Source: Kappaphycus alvarezii (Eukaryota; Rhodophyta; Florideophyceae; Gigartinales; Solieriaceae). From it: 64,000 nucleotides of DNA. Each line of letters opens with the position of its first letter. The first letter of the stretch is position 1. Below the pieces are notes generated by a model. The model searched no databases and was not told where the DNA came from. It saw nothing but the letters and a program-made list of their open reading frames with translations. The translations under genes and the position numbers were made by a program. Shown piece after piece: positions 51,679 to 64,000 of the stretch. Where the stretch lies: NCBI GenBank assembly GCA_002205965.3, contig NADL03000501.1, positions 186,001 through 250,000 on the forward strand, given 5' to 3'.

Positions 51679-54600
51679 CTGGTAGCATCGCCCAGTTGGC
51701 CGAAGGATCAGTTAGTACCACGACTGTGGGCTGGAGTGCCAGTCGTTGGTAAGCACCACCTGTGGGCTGGAGTGCCAGGTGTGTGAAGTAGTCCAGTTCT
51801 GCAGGGAGAACTAGATAGGCTGGAGGTATCTTCGATATCTTCGCCTACTTTGATTTTGTTTTCTGCGCCGAGTCGCCTACGTATTCTCAATAATCCTCTC
51901 GACTATTGGCTGTTAGCTAGGTCGACCGACTGGGACAAGGATTCGAGTAACGCGCTATAGGTTTGATCAGGTAGGAGCAACCATAGTCGAGTAGTGCTGT
52001 GATTGAGAAGTATCTTTTGGTCGGCTCGAGATCTTTTCTTATAGGGTAAGGACACCGAAGGGTCTTTAACAAAAGACTGGTGGGGATATCCCGAACAGAT
52101 ATAGATCACCGTAACTCCGGTGTGGGTTACGAAGAGTTTGTATCACTCTCTTGCGGGAAGAGGACCCGTCGCCGGGACGGCTCCCTAAAGTATCAAGTGG
52201 ATAATAAGTCAAGAGAGAAATTGAAGAAGAAGAAAAAGGTTGTGAAAAATGTCGTTTTAAGCCGAATAAGCCAGAGCAGTTCAAGGGCACTCGGGATAGG
52301 CTCGTCGTGGAAACCTGGTTGTACCAGCTCGAACAGTACCTTACGCTTGTTCAGATGCAAAATGGATCTAGCACTGAACGATGAGCTAGGATTATGTATG
52401 CTACAACCTTGTTTACGGGCACAGCTGCAAGTTGGTGGTTCATGAAAGTTGCCTCCAATGCAGTTCCAGATTCTTTTGAAGTTTAAGAATTTGGTAAGAG
52501 CTGAGTTTATACCCGCTGATAGTGTTCGACGTGCAAGAGACAAGCTAAGTTTGCATCAGAAGTACTCTGTTGCAGCTTATCTCTCAGAGTTTAGAAATGT
52601 GGCTCTGAGCATCCCTGGTATCTCAATGGATGAAATGCTAGATAAGTTTGTCTCTGGACTCAAGCCACAGGTTAGGCTAGAAGTAAGAGTAATGTTAAAA
52701 ACGTGAAGAAGCTGCCCGAATCGCTCTGAATGTTGACAGTGCTTTACGTGGATCTGGAATGTTCTCAGGTTTGGTGAACAGTCGAGTTATGTTCCAAACC
52801 AGGCTCCCGTTCCTATGGAGATCGGTAACGTGGAGAAGAGGTACAACAGTGGTCAAAATCGAAAGGAATCGTCGATTTGACAAAGATAAGAGAAGGTTGT
52901 ACAAGAGAACCGCTGCTTTGTGTCACAAAGTAGGTTGCAGGCCATGGAAACATAATGACCGTAAGAAAGTAAGATTGCATCGAATAATGCTCAAGTTATT
53001 GACAGTGGTCGAGAAAACTAAGAGGTCCGCCGAAAGGAAAAACGCTCCGGTTGGACCAAGTATGAGTGACTTTAATCGTCTTGTTGCAGAGGTAGGCAAC
53101 TAAGACAAAGTATACAGAGTCCAGTGTTGAAAGAAGAGATTTGCACTGGTGATAGCTCTGAAGTTGAGAAAAGTCAAAGAGATCATGCGATAGAAGTTTG
53201 AAGACTAGTTTGGAGTCCAATACTATCGTTAATTGTCATGAAGACACATCCAGGTCAAAGAGGAAGATATTCCAGTGGAAATTAATCTTACTTGACGGGA
53301 CGCTAAAGATGTGAAAGTCTGTCCTCAAAGACGACGGTGTAATACAAACGTAGTATCTAAGGGATTTGCAGTTCGAAACAAGAAAGTTTCGATTTAAGAA
53401 TGTCAAAGCACTGTGAATCATTCGAGCAAGAAGTCAAAGGAAAAACGTCGAAGTCATCCTGAGCACATTGAAGATTGGTTCCTATCTGTTCATCCAATTG
53501 GGTCGTTGCAGATTGTAGATATGATGTGCTTCTAGGAATGCCATGGCATGTTGCCAACAATCCAGATATTGATTATCAGCGGGGTTGTTAAGGTTGGCGA
53601 AGTGATCCAATACTGAAGATATTCGAAAGTAAGAGTACAAACATTGGAGTTAAGAAATTCCGGAACATGATTAGGAGAAAGAATCATGGGAGAGATTTCA
53701 ATGTTTATCAACTGATCAATGCGAATGAGATTAAGTTGAAAACCCTCTGCAATCAAGTCAGAAAAATGCTAGTTGGAAAAGCTGTTGTCTAAGTTTAAGG
53801 ATGTCTTCAAAGGGAAACTACCAGCTGGACTACCACCAAAGAGAAGTGTGGATCACGAAATTGAGGTTGAGAAAGGTTCTAAGCCACCTCATCGTCCATT
53901 GTTTCAGTTATCCCCAGCGGAATTGAAAGCTGCAAAGAATATGTGGAAGATTTGCTGAGAAATAAGAAGATCAGGCCAAGTAAGTCACCGTATGGGTCAC
54001 CGTTATTCTTCGTCCAAGAGAAAGACAAATTGAGAGGTGTGGTCGATTATAGAGCACTTAATCGAATCACAAAAAGAAATAATGCGCCCTTGCCTAGGTC
54101 AGATGAGATGTTTGACAGACTTGGTGACGCAAGAGTCTTCTCAAAGTTGGACTTGAAACCGGTTTCCATCAGATACGGGTGAAGCCTGAGGACATTGAAA
54201 AGACTGCGTTCAATACGAAGTACGGACAGTTTGAGTATCTTGTAATGCCAATGGGTTATGCAATGCTCCTGCTACTTTTCAGTCGATGAACCGTATCTTC
54301 TATGATGTATTGATGTCTTCATGGTTGTGTACATCGATGATCTTCTCATATTCAGCAAGGACGAAGAAAGCCATCTCAAGCATCTGGAAATAGTGCTAAG
54401 TCGCCTGCAAGAACATGAGCTTTATGTTTCTCCAAAGAAATGTGACTTTCTGAAAACGGAGATTGAGTTCTTGGGCTTCATAGTCGGTAAAGATGGTCTT
54501 CGTGTTAACCCAGAGAAAGTTGAGGTTTTGAAGACATGGCCGAAGCCTAAAACGGTGACAGATAAGAGTTTTATTGGCTTACTCAGTTCTTCCGCAGGTT

Positions 54601-56714
54601 TATTCCAAGTTTCGGAAATAGCGCTCCGTTGACAGATCTGACGAAGAAAGATATCGGTGTTGGTAAATGGAATGACAAGTGTGATGTTGCATTCCAGAAG
54701 TTGAAAGAAGCCATCACCCAAGCCCCTATTCTTGTTGCCCCGGATTGGAACAAGAGTTTTAGAGGACATGTGGATGCCTCACAATTTGCGGTTGGAGGAA
54801 CTTTAACGCAACTAGATGGAAACGGAAAGGATCGTGTTATTGCATACTATTCCAAAAAGTTGTCTCCTACTGAAAGATTATTCCGCAAATGATAGGGAGC
54901 TTCTCGGTTTGATATCTTTTCTTCAAAGGTTCAGATGTTATTTGGAAGGTTCATCATTTGAGATTATTACTGACAATCAGTCCTTAAGCATCTATTCACT
55001 AAGCCTAAATTGAGTCGAAAAGAGGCAAGGTATATCGAAACGCTTGGTAACTTTGGAATATTTCCAATTACCTTGAAGCAAGGAAAGATTCATGTGCTTG
55101 GTGATGCTTTATCAAGAGCTCCTCATGTAATTAGCTCTAAGGATATGGATAACCCTTCATTAATGAGTGGAAGTGTTATCTATTGATCTTGACGATATCC
55201 TTAGTAGTTATGATGATGATCAGTTCTTTGGACCTATTGTTAGAGCCTTGGATGGAAATTGGCCTTCTGATGAGACTAAGAAAGTACAGCTTGAAAAGAT
55301 AATTCATATGTTTAGGCGAGAGGGAAAACGACTAATGTATGGTAGGAAGCTTTGTTTCCAAGGAAGAGTGTTTCGATATATTGCAGTTAGCACACGATTC
55401 GAAGATAAGTGGACATTTTGCTTTTGCTAAGACGTTATCGAGACTCTCAAACTATCACTGGAGACATAAGACACGTGATGTTCGAAACTACGTTCAGGGA
55501 TGTCTTCGATGTCAGCAAGCAAAAGATTCGAATCAGAAGAAAATGACAGTTCCCACATCTCTAGAGATGCCTGAGAGAAGATGGGGATCTTTGGCTACTG
55601 ACTTCATTGTTCACCTTCCAAGGACTAAGAATGGAAAAGATGCAGTTACGACATGGGTTGATCGTCTTACGAGAAGAGTTCATTTCATTCCTTGTAATGT
55701 GAATGAAACAGCAGTGGACGTCGCTAATTCGTTCTTTAGCAACATCTTCAAGCTCCATGGTTTACCCGATAATATTGTTTCCGACAGGACCCGAAGTTTA
55801 CTTCGAAGTTCTGGGAAAATGTTATGAAGCTTGTGGAGTTAAGTTGAAGATGTCCACCAGTCGTCACCCACAGACAGATGGTGCGTCTGAGATTATGAAT
55901 CGTATGGTTGAGAACTACTTACGATGTTATTGATTGTATCATCAGAATGATTGGGATGAATTGTTACCTGCTGCTGAGTTTGCATATAACTCTTCTGTGA
56001 CTGAAGACTTGGGAATGTCGCCGTTCGAAATGGACTTGGGATATAATCCAAGACACCTCTTGATATGATTTCAGGAGCTGAGATACCGATTGAAAGCGTT
56101 GAGGAGTTTAAGACGAGATTGAAAAATTCTTTGGAGGATGCTAAGTTCTCGTACAAAGTGTCTAAGGCTAGGCAAAGTGCGATATCCTCTCAACGTTATC
56201 AAGCTCCGAGTTATCAAGTGGGATCGAAAGTATGGCTGAACAAATCTTTGTTTACGGATTCATATTCAAGGTCTCAGGAAACACAGAAGCTGACGGCAAG
56301 AAGGTATGGGCCATTTCTAGTGAAGGAGTTAATTGGAAAGAATGCTTTAAGGTTGGATCTACCAAGTCACCTTAAGATCCATCCAGTTGTTCATGTGATC
56401 CACACAACTCCATACAGGGAACAGCCTGCCGAAATTGGGATGCCCATTCCTGAAAGACCTGATCCAATACCCATGCCTGAAGGAGAAGAACAAGTCGTTG
56501 GAAGTATTTTAAAGCACAGAAAGAGAGGAAGAGGATATCAGTTCCTTACATTAATGAAGGGGGCGCCAACTCATGAAGCTGAGTGGCAGCCAACAAGAGA
56601 TTTCGTGGATCGTGATGGTACTGTAACCGATGTTTGGCACAAATACATTATTGATAATGGATTACTACCTGAGTATCATTGACGGGGTCGTCAATAGAGA
56701 GGAGGTGGAATAGT

Positions 56715-57083
56715 GTAACAATCCAGAATAGTCTACGGTATTCTAGGCTGTTCTGGACGCATGCCAGCAAGGCATATTTAGCGTGGCATTTATCTTTTTA
56801 GTTTTTATTTTGCCTGTAGATTTTATATTGCATTGCTGTAACGCATCTAAAGGTTTCCAATTAGTGTTCTAGAATAGTTTGGAGTACTTTAGAACTTTCT
56901 AGTCAGTATATTTGATATGTGTGATTTTGCAAACATTTAGAGGGGGGTGAGAATCACTATATAAGGAACGGTTATTGCCGAGTAGCGGCACCAACACCCA
57001 ACCAACTATTATCCATCGATCAAAGTCTACGTTTTGAGTTTATTTTATCTGTCTTCCTTTGCCCCAACTGGTCTTCCGTTTCA
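56715..57083 (+). repeat. Right LTR of the second Ty3/Gypsy element
   Basis: Matches the left LTR over its full 369 bases with about 16 differences. It is followed by the target duplication CTGTT. Confidence 0.9.
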
Positions 57084-60000
57084 CTGTTTGACTTTTGACT
57101 TTAGTAGTTGAGCGTTCGGCGGCAATACGAAACAGTAAAATAAGACTGACTTTCGCACTTCGAAACGATGGGTTATGAATAATACCACAAGCGCTGCTTC
57201 TCACCTCGACCCTCGCTAGTCTATCTAGCGATTAGACAAACACATCCGAACTAGACGCACCCTTCCAACGACACAACACACTCGCGGCCTACCTTGCTCA
57301 TCCATCTCACTTTTCCCACCAAAACGGCCCTCCTAGCGAGCTCGGTACACACAAATCACAACAGGGCGTCACCTTCTCACAAGGCTAGGTACCAACAACT
57401 ATCTTCCCATATATCACAACACTCAAGGCGTCATTTGTACGCAGAGTTGGAAGGGGTAGTAGTCCTTTTCTTTACGTATCATTTTGTAATTGGGGAGGGT
57501 TTCCTTTTGTCTTTTAATTTCTTACTCTTCCTCCTTTCCCCCCCTCATTCATTTCCTCATTTTCCGTATTCTGCAGGCAATTAAATATGGTAATTACGGC
57601 ATTTTCGGCAAAGCGAGCTTCACAAGATGCTTCTTTGCGCGAATGTTAGGTTACGAGTGTAATTCTTGAGTGAGCACAGCATCGCAGGGATCAAAGGTGA
57701 CGGTAATCGACGACTGAGTACAAAGTCGAACTACCGACAGTACCGTTTCTTTGTTGTCTCACGGGATGGACTTCAACTCTAACTGCTACTCAGTACATCT
57801 TTAAAAGTCTGCGGTCCTACTCGTTGCACAAGCAACGTGAAAGTCTCCTCATTCTGGTTTCCACTCGACTGACTCTCCAGTCGGGTGCTGTTGGCGCAGG
57901 CGTCGTGCAACAAATGAGTAACTAGTTGCTGACGCTCTCCTAGTCGACTGAAAGACTTGTTCGTGTGCGGTTCTTGCGGTGTGATACTCGTTTAGGGGTG
58001 GTGCTCCGCTTCCTGAACGACGCAGCAATGCCCGAGCCGACTTGACAGCCTGTTCGTGTGATGTTTCACTCGAGACTTCAAGAGAGCCTGAAAAATGCGG
58101 CAATGACTGTTCAGGCAAAATGGTTCGTCAAAAATAGGAGCGAGAACATGCCAGATTGCACAAATGACGGCGTAGAAAACACCGGAAGCACCGGTGCCCG
58201 TTGACCTGAATCAGACTCCACGTACGTGACTGTCAAAGGCAATATCTCAACAAAAGGACTGCTCTTCGAACTGCTCTACCTCCCTCCGTCTCTGAAGCTG
58301 CCCTCTTATGCCATCAGCCTCGTTAAAATTTCTCTGAAAGTTTCTGACGACGATCAGGTCGGAAATCCGTTATTAGAGCTTGGACCTCTTCCTTTAATTG
58401 TTCTCTGACTTTTCTCCCTCAGTTGAATGATGTTTTGAGGGCCGCATGACATAATTTGTCGTCAGAAGCTCATTATGCCGTGGAGACTGGAAAATATTTA
58501 GGAACAGTCATTGCCATTCATTTCAAAGGCCGCAAGGAATGCGGACTGTTGGCTCTCACAGGATTGTGCTTGCGATCTAAAATAATGTCTTTCCAGAAAT
58601 ATCCGCAATAGATGAAACTCGGACGTCAGTCTCTGACCCGTGCGCCTTCACGCGACGAATTTTAACCGACGAGGGCCCTTAAAGTTTTATTCATGTGATC
58701 CTGAGTCACCGGCATAGTTTTTGAAACCAACGTATTGACTTACTTGCTATCTTTATCCGCGTCCCAACGAAGAAGATGTCCCCAATATCTGAAAGGGCCG
58801 ACACAGGCTCCACAACTACCTTATACTCTCCAACGTTATCCTGAAATCCGCTTGAAGGCAATTTATTTTGCGAGTCTTTTTCATCGTCTTACTGGGCACC
58901 AGGAAAATTATTGACTGAAAAGCAGTCAGGGCATTCTTCATAAGGGAATCTTTGTCCACAATTTTGTCCCTTCTCTGCAGTGGAAGGGTGTCACTATCAT
59001 TAGTTATCTTCGCTGAGTTCACAACGTCGCCTCAGTGAACATCCTGACCGATTTGCACCGGCTCATAATGTCCTTGAAACTTCAAGCGAAGTTCGCTGTT
59101 CGACTTCGAACTTGACTCTGAAATCCGGACTCAATCTACAATAACTAGCTGCGTCCTCTATCAACAAGTAGCTACTAAACGAAACCTTTCTTTACAACCG
59201 TTACAAAATGTATTCAAATGCGGGTTCTGAAGGTATTTGGCGATGACTCGTCTAGCCACAATAGTTGCAGCTGTAATCAACCTTTTACTATTCTAAAGAT
59301 CTTGCCCAGCTGAATTGCTACTCTACGAATAGGAATGGTTCCAGGAATTGTCCGATAAGCTGACATACGTTATCTCGCATCTATCCGGACTTGCAGACGC
59401 GAGATTCAGACCTCTGCAAATCTCCTTAGGGACCTTTAAAGCTTCTTAGCCCGCGTTCGTGTCCAAAAGCACCTTTTGGATCAAATTGGAAGTCTTTAAT
59501 CAGCTTCTTGAGTCCCTCGTAATCCATTGGGGCCATTTAAATGACGGATCGTGTCATTAATGAATGTGTAGACACTACATTTTGGATCAGTTGGAACGAA
59601 ACGGAATAGATCAAGCCTAATCTTCGCACAGGGATTATATCCTTTCCAGAGAAACACTGACATTCATTTTGTCCAGTCTGGCGGCTTCAGCTTTGTGCAG
59701 CCCCCCTTGCTCCATCTTCGCCTTGTAAACGTCAACAAGAAGTTTTCAATTGACTATTTCGTACTCTCCGGTCTCCCCTTTACGCCATCCTAGCGCGAAC
59801 GTTTAGTAGTATAACTCGAAAACTGTTCCCCTCATGATAGAAAAGTATCTTTAGAGACTTCTATGGTTTGCTTTTTCCACGCATAAAGGAGTTATAGATC
59901 GCTAAAAAGAAGCGGGATATGTCAGAGGAAGTGAATCAATCGGAAAAGACATGGGGCGGTTAGCATCGGTCATGTTGTCGGATCCTAGGGTGTAGTACAA

Positions 60001-61989
60001 TAAAGTGATTGTATTTTTATTTCCTTTTTTCTGTATTTTCTGGGCCAAGTGGAACTTTTTTCCTTAAAAGGAGAGCATGAAATGTGATATACACTAATGT
60101 GTCTTGCGATTGCAGAGGGTGCAACTCCCCTCTGGAGGTTACCGGGAGATACTAGGTTCATGCATACATCTCATTTCAAAATTCTTAAATATTTAGACCC
60201 GATGGATAGTACCATTCCGAAGGGAGTTATTTTTCTCAAAATATCGGTGATAGTATGAAAAGTCTCGGACAGATAAAATTCGACCTAAAAGTTAGTTGCC
60301 GGAAAATACGAGGACCTCATACCGGTTGCGCAAAATGAAGGCAAAGTATCACAGCGTCCAGCTTGTGATTGATGCTGTTGCATCTCCTGCAACTGCAATC
60401 GTTGTTGCAGTTAGACCACGAACGACCCGAAAGCGTTGAGTTCAAAAGATGCAGCCGTGCATAAATCGTCATAAAATCCCACATCATCTTCGAAGCTCGC
60501 ACTCAACACACTGAAAGCTATTCCTTTCCTGTGGTTCCTCATCGAACTTTGTGAAGCAGTTGAGTTTCAACTGTCACTGAGTGCTGGTTCCACTTCCTCC
60601 CGCATTATATCCGTTAGGTCAACAGTCAGTTCGGCGGTCCGCATCGCCACACATAGCCCAAATCCTGACAAAATTATCATTTCCAATCCATGTGCGTTGT
60701 GGTGCTGTCTTTAAAATATTTAAAGAACTCTGAAAGGAAATACGAACTGTGTGACATATTTAGCATCACCCCCGTCTATCTCGGTATAGTCCAACTAAAA
60801 TTTGTAGGTCCTATTGAATGTGGTCCGTGAAAGCTCTGTACCGTAATTTCTGGTTGCGTGGCCGAATAAGTAAAGGATGCTGGACTTGCACACATTTGTG
60901 CAGATAACTCGCGAAAATTGGTACCTACTGCCATATTTGTTCACTATTTTTGATGGTAAGAGGATACTCTGCGAAAAATGAAATTATGCAGACCTTCGAA
61001 ATGGTTTTTAGTTCTGTCACTGTGAGTGCGGAGATTAATAGTGTTTTTATCAGTTTTTATGGAGAGATCATTAACGAAAGTGTCAAATTTCACATTAGCT
61101 GGCATGATAGCAAAGGTTCCATCGCACTGATGTCACTTTTCTGCTCCGTAATGAGAAATGTCACCTCAAAAAGAACCAAGAGTATCCGTTGCCTTCTTTT
61201 TAACTCCTTTCGGGTTCACCCTGATGCAATTTAAGGGCTCTTCCACGGCATTCAACAGAATCTGTATATGTCCATCCAGGTCATCCTTGCTCCGCAACGC
61301 TTTTTAATCCTACGATAACTCTCCTCGCTATTTCTATGTTGACACCGACAGGTTGCCCTTTTTCTATATCTCTCCTTTGCTTTCCCGTCCTCTTCATCAG
61401 AGGATTCCCAAGCATCCTCAGCATTTGCCCTTCCAACAGTCTCACGCGCAACGGGCTTCAATTTTCGCACAATTGAAGGAAAGGAGGGATCTCCAGTTCT
61501 CTTCTTCGTGGGGGTCGGCTTTTCTAATCTTTCCCTCAGTAAAGACTGATCCCTCTCTGGATCCAGCTCCTCAAGACCGCACTAGAATTCAAAGCAACTG
61601 AGACTTACTTATTCGAACCCAACAGCAGCACCTCCTTCACCACATCCACAAACGCCGAAATTCTTCCTCAGTATGGTTGGAAGACCCGATGCATTTTGTC
61701 GTTTGGCTTTTTCCTGTACTTTTTTTGCCCGTCAAATTTTGTGCGATTGTGTCAATATCTAAAGCAAATATATCTGGCGCTTGCTCATAATGCATTGAAT
61801 AAGCCCGCCACGTTAGCATTTTCCACGAAAATGTACCGTCCGAATTCGATTAGTACTCATTTTCGAACCCTTCATCGACGTAATCTGTGGTGATAGCGGA
61901 AGAGGAGTAAAGATAAGGTCGGACATTTTGGGAAGACAAAGTTGTTTCAAAAATAATACTGCAGACAGTCGTGAAAGGTTGAGTACATA
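57084..61989. other. No recognised gene
   Basis: Nearly 5 kb without a convincing coding region. ORFs are short and stop-rich on both strands. A minus-strand ORF at 57849-58118 and one at 60317-60502 show no certain domain. The stretch may be very old element debris, but no family can be named. Confidence 0.4.
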
Positions 61990-64000
61990 GGGCCAGAAAA
62001 GAATATATTTTTTGTACTTCTCAAAATATTCAAATAATTTGATGATGGAAAGATTGCTTATAAATTCCTTTGTGAATGTATCGGTTACTAGAAAAGATAA
62101 ACGTAACCTTCAGACACATGTTGGAGCTGCGAGATAGTATCCCTATTTCCGAACTTTTATTTACGAACCAGTGCAGTCCCACTGTACTATGGGGATGATT
62201 CGGATCTACTGTAGAGTATCTCGTAATGTGAGAAACTACTGGCCCAGGCTGTGTACTGCACAGTATACTTTACAAAAAGTTGTAGGTTAATGATTAAGTT
62301 AGTAAAATATGGCGCTCAAAAATGTAGGATTGAAAGTTACATTAAATTAATAGCAGAATTAGAAAATGCAAAATGAAAAATTTACGTAGCAAGTACCGAC
62401 CGCATATTGTAAGAATCACGGCAATTTCCCATGTAAGTCTATCAGATGAAATTTTAATACCAACAGCCCAATCGCATGACGTAGAACTATTTAATACGAA
62501 ATTAAAATTTCCCCGAAAAATAGTCCACTTAAACAAAATTCTGGACTTATACATATTTAAGGATTATTTTAAACCCTTCGATACAATCTTTAAATCAAAT
62601 AAGTAAATAGAAATGGGAGAAGATATGTGTAGAACGTTACTTTTATCCAGAAAAATGCACCTAAAATGTCTAACCAAACTAAAAAGACCCTTACATTATA
62701 AGTAGGTAGTTCAAAGGTGTAAAATTGATTCCTAATAAGTACTCATATGTAAAAAATGTCAAAAATGTTTGGATACGTGAGAAAACATATCAGACAATAT
62801 TTTTCAGGCGAATATTAGCTCTTTCATGTGCCAAAGCGAGCCTATATATCGTGAATAATTTAAAATGACGTTCACCAGAATTTAAGAGGAGTTCAAAATA
62901 CAGAAAAGTTTTCGAAAAATCAGTTTGTACTTATTTTACAGCCTCATTCTTTCAAAATTAGGATGATCCATTTTAACCTTTATTGAAATCACGCAGAAAT
63001 AAAATATCTGATTAAAAACTCAAGCATAAATTAAGGATCGCTTCCAATCACACTACTTGAAAAATTACAGATATCTATTCCTTAAGAAAAGCTCTTTTAC
63101 TCGAAGCAATAAAGCGACAAAGCGGTTATATAATATCGCTAAAAATGCGAATTGTTTATTCCTTTCTTTATACCTGTGCAAACTTTACCGTCAATAAAAT
63201 ACAGGCCATCTTCTCAAAGATTATCCTCTCTTTAACCAATTATCATGTGATACCAGAAAAAATAGTTAGTTAAATCGAGTTATATGCCGAGAAAGTATAA
63301 ACAGTCGCCTGCATCACATCATATGAAATCTCATGGCCCAAAAAAAGGTAAAGTGACCTTTTTATCATTTATACACCTCAAGATGAATTAATCCTTGACC
63401 ATACGTTTCACTCGCAAAAAGCGATTGGAACAGATTCATTTAAAGAAAGAAAAAATATTTCAAAACTCTTCAATCCAGGACAGTACCTAAAGTAGCATAT
63501 CGGCGGGCTAAAAATTATGAAAATGTAAATAACAGTGATAAATTTATAAATGCACTCATTGGAAAATCATGGATATATTACGGTAATCTTTGTCCAAATT
63601 GGTACCCGAAAGTGCAAATTAAAGTGATTCAAACAAGATAAAGGACCATATAAAAAAAAATGAACAAACAATTTCCACTTTTAGGAATCCGCCGCTCATA
63701 CAAAGTAAGTTGATCTTGCACAAAGTGCTCTCTACTATAATATTCGCCTGAGTCCACAAAAGAATAATATTAGCCGCGAAATATCATCTGTATATGATTA
63801 AATAAATACGAAGAGCATCGAGGTAATGAAGGCAATACTACCTACCCTAATCAAGTTATCCTTTGCTCAAATTTATTGATATTAGAACCCTGGAAAAAAT
63901 GAGAAAATGTCAAGCAGAAACGCACTTCATATAGTAGAATCATCTCAAGTCTCCGGAAACTTTGAAAATGTGCTATATTACCAAGTTCAAGTATGATGTA
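61990..64000. other. Strongly A+T-rich segment
   Basis: Base composition drops sharply: single lines run near 28 percent G+C, against about 50 percent or more to the left. The longest ORF (62373-62606 plus) has a TTG or internal start and no recognised domain. No rRNA, tRNA or organelle gene is recognised. It continues to the window end. Confidence 0.5.

Larger units (their letters stand above)
51310..57083 (+). mobile_element. Ty3/Gypsy LTR retrotransposon with chromodomain, broken
   Basis: A 5.8-kb element between two 369-base LTRs, with the 5-bp target duplication CTGTT (51305-51309 and 57084-57088). The parts in order are gag (about 52.2-52.9 kb), protease (about 53.4-53.6), reverse transcriptase (about 53.8-54.6; YIDDLLIFSK is recognisable) and RNase H (about 54.6-55.1). 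Integrase (about 55.2-56.3) shows the zinc-binding H..C region and the DFIVHLPRTKNGKDA catalytic core. A C-terminal chromodomain (about 56.4-56.7 kb) includes GSILKHRKRGRGYQFL. This is the chromovirus plan. A purine-rich tract precedes the right LTR. The coding region is broken, with roughly ten interruptions. The LTRs differ by about 4 percent by eye, so it is younger than the Gypsy element at 22.6-28.7 kb. Confidence 0.92.

Noticed and set aside
60317-60502. Minus-strand words resembling a Copia gag (MWDFMTIYARL)
   Set aside because: The match is short, and no reverse transcriptase, integrase or LTR was found in 57-62 kb.
1-64000. tRNA, rRNA, CRISPR and bacterial operon signals
   Set aside because: No T-loop-like GTTCGANTCC in a cloverleaf context, no rRNA words and no regularly spaced repeats were seen. 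Gene structure with introns rules out a bacterial origin.

Overview
The window reads as nuclear DNA of a compact, intron-poor eukaryote, most likely a red alga; this assignment is an inference. Nearly all recognisable host genes lack introns or have one short GT-AG intron. A hedgehog-type Hint protein, fungal/plant-type housekeeping genes and a dense mix of LINE-like, Harbinger, piggyBac and Ty3/Gypsy elements fit a florideophyte genome. No rRNA, tRNA or CRISPR was seen.

Layout. 0.2-7.5 kb is a gene cluster: a Prp2/DHX16 spliceosomal helicase, a convergent bZIP gene whose stop codon overlaps the helicase stop, ALG13, and a D-2-hydroxyacid dehydrogenase. 7.5-13.3 kb is gene-poor, with GTAC-centred palindromes, an SGNH-like ORF and a decayed piggyBac transposase. 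13.4-34.5 kb is a transposon region. It holds two head-to-head LINE-like copies, a nearly whole two-gene PIF/Harbinger element, a second, broken Harbinger pair, and a three-level nest in which a LINE is split by a Ty3/Gypsy element whose right LTR carries a solo LTR. More LINE debris follows. 35.1-40.2 kb is a second host cluster: a long-chain polyprenyl diphosphate synthase, NDUFS5 (two exons), the COMPASS subunit RBBP5/Swd1, and V-ATPase subunit e (two exons). 40.5-44.7 kb is LINE material again, ending in two 3' tails that face each other. 45.3-51.2 kb has an acidic ORF with in-frame stops, a small membrane ORF, a Hint gene and a YcnI/DUF1775-like gene. 51.3-57.1 kb is a second Ty3/Gypsy element with a chromodomain. 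57-64 kb has no recognisable gene and becomes strongly A+T-rich from about 62 kb.

Recurring theme. Several clearly conserved host genes (dehydrogenase, bZIP, Hint, YcnI) change frame once or more, in two clear cases at a short homopolymer, while long neighbours (helicase, polyprenyl synthase, RBBP5) are intact. Indel errors in the assembly and real gene decay both fit. All functional calls come from reading translations and remembered family motifs; no database search was run.
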